Assembly: GCF_001905385.1 (NCBI RefSeq)
Contig: NZ_LIPF01000006.1
Location: forward strand, 62,001 to 126,000
Direction: 5' to 3'
Length of the DNA stretch: 64,000 nucleotides
Source of the DNA: Streptomyces sp. CB02414
GTDB lineage: Bacteria > Actinomycetota > Actinomycetes > Streptomycetales > Streptomycetaceae
The position numbers and the translations under genes are program-made. The notes below the pieces were generated by a model, which saw only the letters and a list, made by a program, of their open reading frames with translations, did not search any database and had not been told where the DNA came from. Positions 56,658 to 64,000 of this stretch are shown piece after piece. The stretch's first letter is position 1. Each line of letters starts with the position of its first letter.

Positions 56658-57548
56658 TCACTCCACCGCCCGGCCCGTCAGCGAACTGAGGTTGCTGCGC
56701 ACGGACGCCACATGGGCCTGGAGTTCGTCCCACCGCTCCCCGTGCTCGTGCAGCACCCGCTCCGTCTCACGGGCGATCCGTTCCTGACGGGCCCGGGCCC
56801 CGGCGACCGTCTCCGACGCCCGGGCCCGGGCCTCCTCCTGCCACCGCACGGCGGCCTCCTCCGCCCCGGCCAGCTCCGCCCTCGCCTCGGACAGCTCCCG
56901 CTCGGCGCGCGCCAGCAGCTCCGCGTGGTGCGCGTCCGCGGCCCGCGACGCCTCCTCCCGCGCACGGTCCTGCGCGGCCTCCCGCTCGGCGTGCTCCCCG
57001 CTCTGCTCGGCCAGCATCCCGGTGGTCCGCCTCCGCATCTCGCGCAGCGCGGCCAGCGCCTGACCGCGCCCGGCCTTCACCTCGCGCCGCGCCGCGATCC
57101 GCACCTCGTCGGCCTCCGCCCGCGCCGCCAGCAGCCGCTGCCGGTGCCGCTCGTCAGCCTCCGCGCGTACGTCGTCGGCGTGCGCCTGCGCCGCCTCGCA
57201 CACCCCGGCCGCGTACGCCCGCGCGTCGGCCAGCAATCCGTCCGCCTCGGCCCGCGCCCCCTCCCGAACGGCCTCCGCCTCCTCCCGACCGAGCCGGAAC
57301 AGGGACCGCGCGCGCTCCCCGAGCGCCTCGTAGTCCTGCGCCGGGAGCCGCGCCACCACCTCCCGCAGCCCCTCCAGCTCCGTGCCCATCTCCCGGGCGA
57401 GCACGGTGAGCCGGGCGGCACGCTCCCAGGCCGCGTCCCGCTCCTCGCAGAGGGCCGCGACCAACTCCTCCACCTGTTCCGGACGGTAGCCGCGCTCGCG
57501 CCCGCGTACGGTCACGAAGCCGTGAGGGGACGCCGATGCGCTGGTCAT
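56658..57548 (-). CDS. Long coiled-coil protein (annotated as 'cellulose-binding' or DivIVA-like in Streptomyces)
   Basis: Predicted 296 aa. The N-terminal domain VRGRERGYRPEQVEELVAAL resembles the DivIVA/Wag31 N-terminal lipid-binding domain; nearly all of residues 40-290 is one Ala/Arg/Glu-rich coiled coil (ARAEADEVRIAARREVKAGR). It may organise polar growth or the cytoskeleton (inference). ATG 57548 has AGGGG 8 nt upstream; the ATG six nt earlier is too close to it. Confidence 0.8.
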   Translation of the reverse strand: MTSASASPHGFVTVRGRERGYRPEQVEELVAALCEERDAAWERAARLTVLAREMGTELEGLREVVARLPAQDYEALGERARSLFRLGREEAEAVREGARAEADGLLADARAYAAGVCEAAQAHADDVRAEADERHRQRLLAARAEADEVRIAARREVKAGRGQALAALREMRRRTTGMLAEQSGEHAEREAAQDRAREEASRAADAHHAELLARAERELSEARAELAGAEEAAVRWQEEARARASETVAGARARQERIARETERVLHEHGERWDELQAHVASVRSNLSSLTGRAVE

Positions 57549-57657
57549 GCTCATCACCCCTGTGGGGAACCTGCCGCAGTAAATGGACTCAACCGACTTT
57601 ATGGATCGGACGTAAGCCCCCATAATGCGACACACCGGGCCAGCCTCCGCATGCAAA

Positions 57658-57703
57658 AGGGGTGGGGCCCGGCCGCCTCACCGGCCGACCGGGCCCCACC
57701 CCT
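57658..57703 (-). terminator. Terminator of the SUKH/deaminase operon
   Basis: A 15-bp stem (57658-57672 and 57689-57703: AGGGGTGGGGCCCGG and complement) with a 16-nt loop, followed on the minus strand by TTTTGC. Confidence 0.85.
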
Positions 57704-57728
57704 CGCGTACGTCAGCTGCGCCGCGGCC

Positions 57729-60350
57729 TCACAGCAGCCCGTCCCACATCTGCTCCAGCAGCACCGACCACCAGCTCTCCGGCGACCCGAGCGCCGCCGG
57801 GTCCAGCGCGGCCAACTGCGCCTGGAAATCAACCGTCCAGCGACCCGCCTGCTCCTGGTTCAGACCGAACCTGAGCCGCCACATCCGGCCCAGCAGCGCC
57901 ATACAGCGCGCGAACTCCGGCAGCCCCGTGTTCACGAACTGCGGCGGCACCGCAGCACCGCCCGGCCCCGCCTCCACCGGCACCGCCACGATGGCCGCCG
58001 TACCGTACTGCACACAGATCGCCCGGCCGAAGTCACTGCCCACGACCAGATACGACCCCGCGTCCGGGGCCGGCTGCACCCCGCGCTCCGCCGCCAGCTC
58101 CGCCAGCGTCGGCACCGGACGGCCCGGCTGGGCCTGCGCCCAGAAGAACGGACCCATGTCCATCGGCAGACCCGCCGCCACCAGCGTGTGCGCCACCACC
58201 GGCGGCACACCCTGCCGGGACACCGCCGCCTGCTCGAACCGGAACACACCCGGCCCGAAGGCCCCGGCCAGCTCCTGCCCGATCGCCTCCGGCGGAACCG
58301 GCGGCACCGGCTGCACCTGCGGCAGCGGCGCCCGCACCGGCGCCGGACGAGCCGGCCCGTCGGCCACCTGGTGCAGCTCACCCTGGTGCTCCAGCAACTG
58401 CTGCATGCCCTGCTGCCGGCTCGCGTGATCCGTGCCGTACGGCGCGATGGAGGTGATCCGCGCCTGCGGCCACTGCTCCCGGATCATCCGCGCGCAGTAG
58501 GCGCCCGGCAGCTCGCACGACTCCAGCTCCGTGTGCAGCTCCAGCACCTGGTCCGGCGGCACGTTCATGGCCCGCAGCTCATGGAAGATCTGCCACTCCG
58601 GGTGCGGCGTACCCGGCGCCGAACGCCGGATCAGCTGCTGCTCGGAACCGTCCTGCGCGCGGTAGCGCAGCACCGCCTGGTAGCCGGGACCGACGGTCGG
58701 CATACCGGCGGGCGGCTGCGGATAGCCGTACGCCGGCGGCGCACCCGGCACCGGCCCGCCGGGCGGCGGCATCGCGCCGGGCGGCGGCACCGCGCCGGGC
58801 GGCACGGGCTGCGCGGCGCCCGGAGCGCCGGGCACACCCGGAGCACCCGGAGGCGGCGGAGGCGTGCCGGGGCCGCCCGCCGGGGGCGCGGCCAGCACGG
58901 TCTGCGCATGATGCACGGCACCACCCGCACCACCGGAGGAACCACCCGGCACACCGGGAGCCGCGGGAGGCGGCGGCGCACCAGGACCACCCTGCGCACC
59001 CTGCGCACCCGGCACGCCCGGAGCGGCCGGAGGACCAGGAGGTGCGGGCGGCTGCGGCGCCCCGCCGCCCGTCCGGCCCGGATCGGCCAGCATCGTGGCG
59101 GCGTGATGCACCCCGCCCGGCGGCGTACCCGGAGCACTGGGCGGAGGCGGCGTACCCGGAGCGCTCGGCGGAGGCGGCGTACCCGGCCCACCGGGCGCAC
59201 CCTGACCAGCCGGCGGCTGCGGCACGCTCGGCGGTGGCGGCGTCCCCGGACCACCGCCCGGACCCTCGGGACCGAGCGACGACACCAACTGCGTCGGCAC
59301 ATAGCCACCCGCCGGAGTGGCCGGCCCGCCCGGACCGGCGGGCGCCGAAGGCGGAGGCGTGGCACCCGGACGCGCGCCCGGCACACCCGGGGCACTCGGC
59401 GGAGGCGGCGTCGTCGAACCACCGCCGCGACGCGGCGGAGGGGTCGCCTTGCTCGTCGCGGCGTCCGCGATGTCCCCGGCGTTCGGTGCCGGCGGGCGGG
59501 CCGGCGTGGCGGACGCCCCCGGACCGGCCGGCGGCGCACCCGCCCCCGCGGACCCCAAAGCGGACGGGGCCGACGCGTTCGGGTCGTCGATCGCCGGCGA
59601 CAGCGCCGTCGGCGGAAGCTGACTGCCGCCCGACATCAGCGCCGTCTTGGCCTCCGGCGTCGCCGAGGGCGGCGGGGTACCCCCGTCGACATCGCTCAGC
59701 GGCGGCGCGAACACCGTCTCCGGCAGCGGAACGGAACGGTCCTCACCGGCATCGGCGTTGGTGTCCGTCCCCGCCCAGGGCGTCGCCCCGGCAGGCGCAC
59801 CCGGCACACCGGAGCCACCGGACGCACCCTCGCCCGCACCGGAATCACCCGCACCGGCCGCAGGCCACCCCGCACCACTCCCCTGCGCGCCGCCCGAAAC
59901 GGCAGGAGCCGCCGAAGCCGCAGCACTCGAACCAGCACCGGAACCGGCAGTGTCGCGATCCCCCCGCCGATCCGGAACCCCCAGCTTGTCCGCCGCCTCC
60001 TGCAACCACTCCGGCGGACTCAACAAGAACGACGTCTGATTCAGATCCACCCGCGCCGCAGGCGCCGGCACCGGCTCCGCCGCCTCCTCCGGACGGCCGT
60101 ACTCCTCCTCGTACCGGCGGATCACCTCACCCACCGGCAACGCGGGCCACAACGTCGCCTCACCACTGTCCCGCGCGATCACCAGCCGCTGCGCGCCCCC
60201 GTCCGAACGCGGCCCCTCCGCACGGTCCTCGGCCCACACCACGAACCCCAGACCGAACTCCCGCACCCGCACCTCACGGTGCTGATACGCCGGCAGCTCG
60301 CCGTTGACCCACTCCTCCGCACGCTCCTGCGCCTGCGCGAACGTCACCAT
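57729..60350 (-). CDS. Imm35-like / Pro-Gly linker / deaminase-like / SUKH-4 multidomain protein
   Basis: Predicted 873 aa. Residues ~1-95 resemble the YrhB/Imm35 immunity fold (RLVIARDSGEATLWPALPVG). ~130-545 is a collagen-like Pro/Gly/Ala region (PGTPPPPSAPGTPPPPSAPG; VHHA occurs twice). ~550-640 looks like a nucleic-acid/nucleotide deaminase of the XOO_2897 type: H583-P-E585 (HPEWQIFHEL), then HTELESC612ELPGAYC619ARMI, the expected HxE and paired cysteines. ~680-873 is SUKH-4-like (SYLVVGSDFGRAICV; FARCMALLGRMWRLR). No signal peptide. It starts 7 nt after the WHH/SUKH-1 gene stop, so they form an operon. The putative toxin and immunity folds sit in one chain. Domain names are motif-based. 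Confidence 0.75.
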   Translation of the reverse strand: MVTFAQAQERAEEWVNGELPAYQHREVRVREFGLGFVVWAEDRAEGPRSDGGAQRLVIARDSGEATLWPALPVGEVIRRYEEEYGRPEEAAEPVPAPAARVDLNQTSFLLSPPEWLQEAADKLGVPDRRGDRDTAGSGAGSSAAASAAPAVSGGAQGSGAGWPAAGAGDSGAGEGASGGSGVPGAPAGATPWAGTDTNADAGEDRSVPLPETVFAPPLSDVDGGTPPPSATPEAKTALMSGGSQLPPTALSPAIDDPNASAPSALGSAGAGAPPAGPGASATPARPPAPNAGDIADAATSKATPPPRRGGGSTTPPPPSAPGVPGARPGATPPPSAPAGPGGPATPAGGYVPTQLVSSLGPEGPGGGPGTPPPPSVPQPPAGQGAPGGPGTPPPPSAPGTPPPPSAPGTPPGGVHHAATMLADPGRTGGGAPQPPAPPGPPAAPGVPGAQGAQGGPGAPPPPAAPGVPGGSSGGAGGAVHHAQTVLAAPPAGGPGTPPPPPGAPGVPGAPGAAQPVPPGAVPPPGAMPPPGGPVPGAPPAYGYPQPPAGMPTVGPGYQAVLRYRAQDGSEQQLIRRSAPGTPHPEWQIFHELRAMNVPPDQVLELHTELESCELPGAYCARMIREQWPQARITSIAPYGTDHASRQQGMQQLLEHQGELHQVADGPARPAPVRAPLPQVQPVPPVPPEAIGQELAGAFGPGVFRFEQAAVSRQGVPPVVAHTLVAAGLPMDMGPFFWAQAQPGRPVPTLAELAAERGVQPAPDAGSYLVVGSDFGRAICVQYGTAAIVAVPVEAGPGGAAVPPQFVNTGLPEFARCMALLGRMWRLRFGLNQEQAGRWTVDFQAQLAALDPAALGSPESWWSVLLEQMWDGLL

Positions 60351-60357
60351 CGCCAGC

Positions 60358-61350
60358 TCACTCCCCTACCGACGCCGACACGGGCACCGCACGCGCGAAA
60401 CCGCCGTCCACCATCAGGTTCGCCACCGTCTCCAACTCCGGCGGAGAACCCGCCAGCCGCGACAGGAACGCGTCGAAATCCTCACCGCACGGCAACAGCA
60501 ACCGCTCCACCCGCTCCGCCGGCGCCATCGACGGATCAACGTCCCGCACGTCGTCGTACGCGCAGAACCACACCGAACCGATCCGCTCGCCCTTCACCTT
60601 CACCGCGAGCAGACCACCCTGCACGAACGCGACGCCCAGATAGTCCTTGGTCAGATGGTCCCGCAGACACTTGTTCACGTACACCAGGTCATTGACCGCC
60701 GCCTCCTCACGCACCGTGAAGAACGGCTGGTCCACCAGCAACCCCAGCTCCGCGTCCAACGCCGTACCCACCGGCGCACAGCCGCCCGCCGCCTTCAGGA
60801 ACGACCGGTACGCACCCGGCAACCGGTACCCCAGGTCCTCCTCAACCCCCAGCACCTGCTGCTCCGACACCGCCACACCCGACTTCGGCAGCCCGAAATG
60901 CGCCGGACGCGTCTCCTGCAACGGCCGCGTACCACGCTTGCCCTGGTCCACCGCCGCCGTCGCGATCCCGCCGTGATGCCGCAGCAGCGCCTTCACCTCG
61001 ACCGGCACCAGCTCCATCCGCCGCGACCCCGCCACGTGGTGCCACGTCCAGCCGTGCGGCGTCGCCACCGCCGGCACCGTGCCCCACAACTCGTGCCCCG
61101 ACGCCGACAACGCCGCGTTCGCCGACACGTAGTCCGTCAACCGCAGCTCGTCGACCCCGAAACCCTCCGGCGGATCAGCGATCTCCGCCACCGCACGGGC
61201 ATACGGCGAGAACACCGGGTAACCACCCTCGTCCACCCGTACCCCTCTCGGGTGACGGGCCGCCCGCACCGGATCCGGGAAATGCACGACCTGCCCGGCA
61301 TAGGCCGCGTTCGGCGGCGCGGCCGCTTGCCCGAGCCGACCTGTCGTCAT
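60358..61350 (-). CDS. WHH-type nuclease domain fused to SUKH-1 (SMI1/KNR4) domain
   Basis: Predicted 330 aa. The N-terminal ~130 residues carry the HNH/Endonuclease VII 'WHH' pattern: W103-H104-H105 in TPHGWTWHH, MELVPVEVK (112-120) and H125-H126-G-G. Residues ~161-298 form a SUKH-1 domain (VSEQQVLGVEEDLGYRLPGA; DLVYVNKCL; GERIGSVWFCAYD; FDAFLSRLAG). Family knowledge: WHH domains are polymorphic-toxin nucleases and SUKH proteins neutralise them; here both are fused in cis. No signal peptide is seen. First gene of a two-gene operon; its leader has a run of CTGTCTG repeats. Confidence 0.8.
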   Translation of the reverse strand: MTTGRLGQAAAPPNAAYAGQVVHFPDPVRAARHPRGVRVDEGGYPVFSPYARAVAEIADPPEGFGVDELRLTDYVSANAALSASGHELWGTVPAVATPHGWTWHHVAGSRRMELVPVEVKALLRHHGGIATAAVDQGKRGTRPLQETRPAHFGLPKSGVAVSEQQVLGVEEDLGYRLPGAYRSFLKAAGGCAPVGTALDAELGLLVDQPFFTVREEAAVNDLVYVNKCLRDHLTKDYLGVAFVQGGLLAVKVKGERIGSVWFCAYDDVRDVDPSMAPAERVERLLLPCGEDFDAFLSRLAGSPPELETVANLMVDGGFARAVPVSASVGE

Positions 61351-61370
61351 GGCGGTTGCCCCCTGCGGCG

Positions 61371-61410
61371 TCTGTCTGATCTGCCTGATCTGTCTGTCTG
61401 CACTGTCTGG
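61371..61410. repeat. Short tandem CTGTCTG/CTGCCTGAT repeats
   Basis: Five degenerate copies of CTGYCTG(AT) in the 5' leader of the WHH/SUKH-1 gene (61371-61410), a simple repeat prone to slippage. The rest of the 281-bp divergent region shows no clear regulator site. Confidence 0.5.
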
Positions 61411-61631
61411 TCACCGCACGCGAAGGCGGTGCCGACAGCCTATGCGGTACGACGAGAGGGGTCACCGGCACCGGACCCCGCACCCGACACACACCCCTCC
61501 GCTTCCGTGACCGGACGTCACCCTCCCGTGACGGAACGCCCATAACCGGGCGTGTCACCACGCCCCAGCTTCCGCACCAGCCACGCGATTTGGCACTCTG
61601 TGACCTTCGGGGGGATGTTCAGGAGGGGAAA

Positions 61632-62168
61632 ATGATCATGAGTGCGACACAGACCGGACCCCACACCGGACGATCCGACGACCCCCGAAGCGGCGACCCC
61701 CGCATCGGCTGGAGCAGCGCGGACACCCACCACGCACCCACCCTCCTGCACCGCCGCGACGGCATACTCCCCACCGTCGCCGCCGCCCTCTCCGTCCGCG
61801 GCACCACCCTCACCGGCACCCCCACCCGCGCCGACACACCCCCCGCCCTGCACCACCTCGTACAGGACTTCCTCGACACCCTCACCAGCGGCCAACGCGA
61901 CCGCTACACCGGCCGCTGCGCCGAAACCATCCTCATCTCACGCCACCTCGCCACCGCCGACGCCGCCCGCAGCAAACGCGCCTCCCGCAAACCCATGACC
62001 AACGGCGAAGCCCGCAAAGCACTCAAACACGCCAAACTCACCACCCGCCGCATCCGCGAGGACGGCGACCCCCTCCACGGCAGCTTCGCCACCCCCTGCC
62101 GCGCCTGCACCGCCCTCAGCGCCCACTTCGGCGTCCGCATCGTCGACCCCACCACCCACGACGACTGA
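61632..62168 (+). CDS. YwqJ-type putative nucleic-acid deaminase
   Basis: Predicted 178 aa. Deaminase-fold metal motifs: C96-A-E98 in GRCAETILISRHL and P155-C156-R-A-C159 in FATPCRACTAL, as in YwqJ-related toxin deaminases that act on free or nucleic-acid bases. Central basic stretch (SKRASRKPMTNGEARKALKH). No signal peptide. The start is ATG 61632, 5 nt after AGGAGG (61621-61626). The SUKH-3 gene follows after 53 nt. Its strongly C-ending codons differ from the G-ending codons of the divergent operon. Confidence 0.82.
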   Translation: MIMSATQTGPHTGRSDDPRSGDPRIGWSSADTHHAPTLLHRRDGILPTVAAALSVRGTTLTGTPTRADTPPALHHLVQDFLDTLTSGQRDRYTGRCAETILISRHLATADAARSKRASRKPMTNGEARKALKHAKLTTRRIREDGDPLHGSFATPCRACTALSAHFGVRIVDPTTHDD

Positions 62169-62221
62169 CCCCGACGACCACACCCGCGCCGCACCACACA
62201 CCCGAAACGAACCAAGGGCAG

Positions 62222-62716
62222 ATGCAAGCCGACCGCACCTCCACCACCCGCTTCCCCGTCCCCGTCGACGCCGCCCTCCGCGACGCCGGCTGGCAACCCG
62301 GACGCTGGGACATCAAACAGGCCGAAATCTGGGCCGACACCCTCCGCGAACACACCTCACCCGCAGGACACCGCCACACCGTCTTCCCCGCCGCAGTAGA
62401 AGCCTGGGCCGAATTCGGCGGCCTCCACATCACCCCCACCGGCCCCGGCCGCCACATCGCCCCCGCCACCCTCCACCTCGACCCCCTCCACGGCCTCCAC
62501 ATGGCCCGCACCCTCGGCGACCTCGGCCGCGCCCTCGACACCCAGGCCTGCCCCCTCGGCACCGAAACCGACAGCCAGACCCTCCTCGCCATCGACAACG
62601 AAGGCCGCGTCTACGCCCTCGACCACACCGGCGACTGGTACCTCGGCCCCGACATCGACCAGGCCCTCGCCACCCTCGTCGCCGGCACCCGGCCCACCCG
62701 CCTCACCACCGGCTGA
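62222..62716 (+). CDS. SUKH-3 domain protein, probable immunity partner of the deaminase
   Basis: Predicted 164 aa, single-domain SUKH-3: VDAALRDAGWQPGRWDI at the N-terminus (the 'AGWxPGR' signature), FPAAVEAWAEFGGLHI, LHLDPLHGLHMA, and the end LLAIDNEGRVYALDHTGDWY. SUKH-3 proteins are immunity proteins of deaminase/nuclease toxins; this one lies right after a YwqJ-type deaminase gene. Unlike the minus-strand genes, toxin and immunity are separate here. AAGGG precedes the ATG. Confidence 0.85.
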   Translation: MQADRTSTTRFPVPVDAALRDAGWQPGRWDIKQAEIWADTLREHTSPAGHRHTVFPAAVEAWAEFGGLHITPTGPGRHIAPATLHLDPLHGLHMARTLGDLGRALDTQACPLGTETDSQTLLAIDNEGRVYALDHTGDWYLGPDIDQALATLVAGTRPTRLTTG

Positions 62717-62736
62717 CCGCGCCGCACACCCCGCCG

Positions 62737-64000
62737 CTACGAGGCCGCCGGAATCACCGCCGACACCCTAAAACCCCCCGCATCCGTCGGCCCCGACACG
62801 AACACACCCCCCAGAGCAGCCACCCGCTCCTTCATCCCCACCAGCCCATTGCCACCCGACGGCAACCGCGCCGACTCCCCCGACGACCCCACCGGCGGCG
62901 GCTCGTTCTCCACCTGCATCGCGATCTCCGACACCCGATGCGCCAACCGCACATACGTCTTCGCACCCGCCGCATGCTTGTGCACGTTCGTCAACGCCTC
63001 CTGCACCACCCGGAACGCCGTCGACTCCACCACCGCCGCATACGACCGCTCCTCCCCCTCCACCGACAGATCCACGACCATCCCGGCCGCCGCCGACTGC
63101 CCGATCAACTCGTCCAACTCCGACAGACACGGCCCCTCACCCGACCGCTCCCCGTCGTCCGCCGCCCGCGAAGCCGCCGCCGCAGCCGCCACCCCCACCG
63201 CAGCCAACGGCACCGCCGCCCGCTCCGCCCGCGCACCCTCCCCACCGCTGCGCAGCACCCCGAGCATCTCCCGCAACTCCGTCAGCGCCTGCCGCCCCAT
63301 GTCCCCCACCAGCGCGGCATTCTTCACCGCCTTCTCCGGATCCTTCCGCGCCACCGCCTGCAACGCCGCCGCATGCACCACCATCAGACTCACCCGGTGC
63401 GCCACCACGTCATGCATCTCCCGCGCGATCCGCGTCCGCTCCTCACCCCGCGCCCACTCCGCGCGCTCCTCCGCCCGCTCCGCGAGCAACTGCAGCTCCC
63501 GCTCCAGACTGTCCGCCCGCTCCCGCAGACTCTCCATCAACCGCCGCCGCTGCCCCACGTACAGACCCAGCAGCAACGGCGGCGCGGTCATCCCCAGCGA
63601 CGTCGCGATCGACGCGAACGGAAGGAACCAGTCCCCCAGCTCCAGGCCGTCCCGCCGCATGTCCTGCCCCAGCCGCACGAACGTCACGATCAACGTCCCC
63701 AGGAACGTCATCCCGGCCAGCGCCCCGATGACCCGCCGCGGCAACTCCGACGCCGCCAGCGTGTACAGACCGACGATGCCCATCAGGAAACCCATCTGCG
63801 CCGGCGTGATGGCGATCGCCACCAGCACCACCGCGATCGGATACCTCCGCCGCACCACCAGCACCGAACCGGCCAGCACCCCGAAGACGACCCCCGCCGC
63901 CAACGGAATCCCGGCGTCCCGAGCGAACGGAATCCCCTCCGCCGCGCACTCCAACGCGGACACGGCACCGAGGCTCACATCGAGCACCGCACCGCGCCGC
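62737..64000 (-). CDS. Sensor histidine kinase (HisKA_3 type), 5' end beyond the window
   Basis: At least 421 codons are present, with no stop before the window edge. The GTG at 63987 could start a 416-aa protein but the frame stays open upstream, so I regard it as truncated. Several N-terminal helices (~20-60, 70-140), then a coiled-coil and H-box ARGEERTRIAREMHDVVAHR with the phospho-accepting His, N-box FRVVQEALTNVHKHA and G-box GNGLVGMKERV. This is the NarX/DesK-type class. It is convergent with the SUKH-3 gene (20 bp apart). A response regulator would normally lie downstream but the SUKH-3 gene is there, so it is either an orphan or its partner lies upstream, outside the window. Confidence 0.88.
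   Translation of the reverse strand, partial: RRGAVLDVSLGAVSALECAAEGIPFARDAGIPLAAGVVFGVLAGSVLVVRRRYPIAVVLVAIAITPAQMGFLMGIVGLYTLAASELPRRVIGALAGMTFLGTLIVTFVRLGQDMRRDGLELGDWFLPFASIATSLGMTAPPLLLGLYVGQRRRLMESLRERADSLERELQLLAERAEERAEWARGEERTRIAREMHDVVAHRVSLMVVHAAALQAVARKDPEKAVKNAALVGDMGRQALTELREMLGVLRSGGEGARAERAAVPLAAVGVAAAAAASRAADDGERSGEGPCLSELDELIGQSAAAGMVVDLSVEGEERSYAAVVESTAFRVVQEALTNVHKHAAGAKTYVRLAHRVSEIAMQVENEPPPVGSSGESARLPSGGNGLVGMKERVAALGGVFVSGPTDAGGFRVSAVIPAAS

Noticed and set aside
58700..59470. Repeat-rich DNA that looks like a tandem array or CRISPR
   Set aside because: The repeats are irregular, in frame, and encode the Pro/Gly linker of the 873-aa protein; there are no unique spacers of constant length.
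56712..60695. 1327-codon open frame on the plus strand opposite the coiled-coil and SUKH-4 genes
   Set aside because: Arg/His/Pro-rich shadow of the minus-strand genes' codon bias; no start signal.

Overview
This 64 kb window is high-GC actinobacterial chromosome, almost certainly Streptomyces. The signs are G/C-saturated third codon positions, frequent GTG and a few TTG starts, ATGA/GTGA start-stop overlaps, a tRNA-Leu with anticodon UAA (bldA), resuscitation-promoting factors under a ydaO-type riboswitch, and gene order like that of the S. coelicolor core chromosome (hut ... eno ... mfd; recalled from memory, not searched). I see no transposase, integrase, phage gene, CRISPR array or origin.

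Layout. 0.1-1.7 kb: membrane protein with sigma-like segments and a ricin-type lectin. 1.7-10.5 kb: histidine utilization operon hutU - M20 hydrolase - hutF - hutI (minus strand), a divergent PLP decarboxylase and an RpiR regulator; similar inverted repeats at 7245 and 10494 tie these together. 10.6-17.2 kb: small membrane protein, cystathionine beta-synthase, SGNH hydrolase, thiolase and small proteins. 17.3-20.5 kb: Bax-inhibitor-like protein, pobA, an FMN reductase with a textbook SoxR-type promoter, and bldA. 20.9-25.6 kb: ABC transporter pair and a cyclopropane fatty acid synthase. 25.9-33.5 kb: ndh (Rex-type site upstream), ppx, DUF501 gene, divIC, eno, rpfA with c-di-AMP riboswitch, and a second Rpf gene.

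33.7-45.1 kb: P450/mazG overlap, SurA-like lipoprotein, serine/threonine kinase overlapping a proline-rich membrane protein gene, an orphan HTH-DNA methylase with an altered catalytic motif, lipoproteins, a GNAT enzyme, an exported HNH-type nuclease and an orphan antitoxin-like protein. 45.2-52.4 kb: mfd and a second ABC transporter pair paralogous to that at 20.9 kb. 52.9-57.5 kb: MFS exporter, acetate-type symporter with its DUF485 partner, and a coiled-coil protein.

57.7-62.7 kb is the most unusual part: four genes combining nucleic-acid-targeting toxin domains with SUKH immunity folds. On the minus strand lie a WHH-nuclease/SUKH-1 fusion and a Pro/Gly-rich protein joining an Imm35-like domain, a putative deaminase and SUKH-4. 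Divergent from them lie a YwqJ-type deaminase and a separate SUKH-3 protein. None shows a signal peptide. This is the best candidate for an undescribed system: deaminase and nuclease effectors with immunity folds partly fused in cis. The window ends inside a histidine kinase gene.

All family assignments come from reading motifs; no database search was possible.
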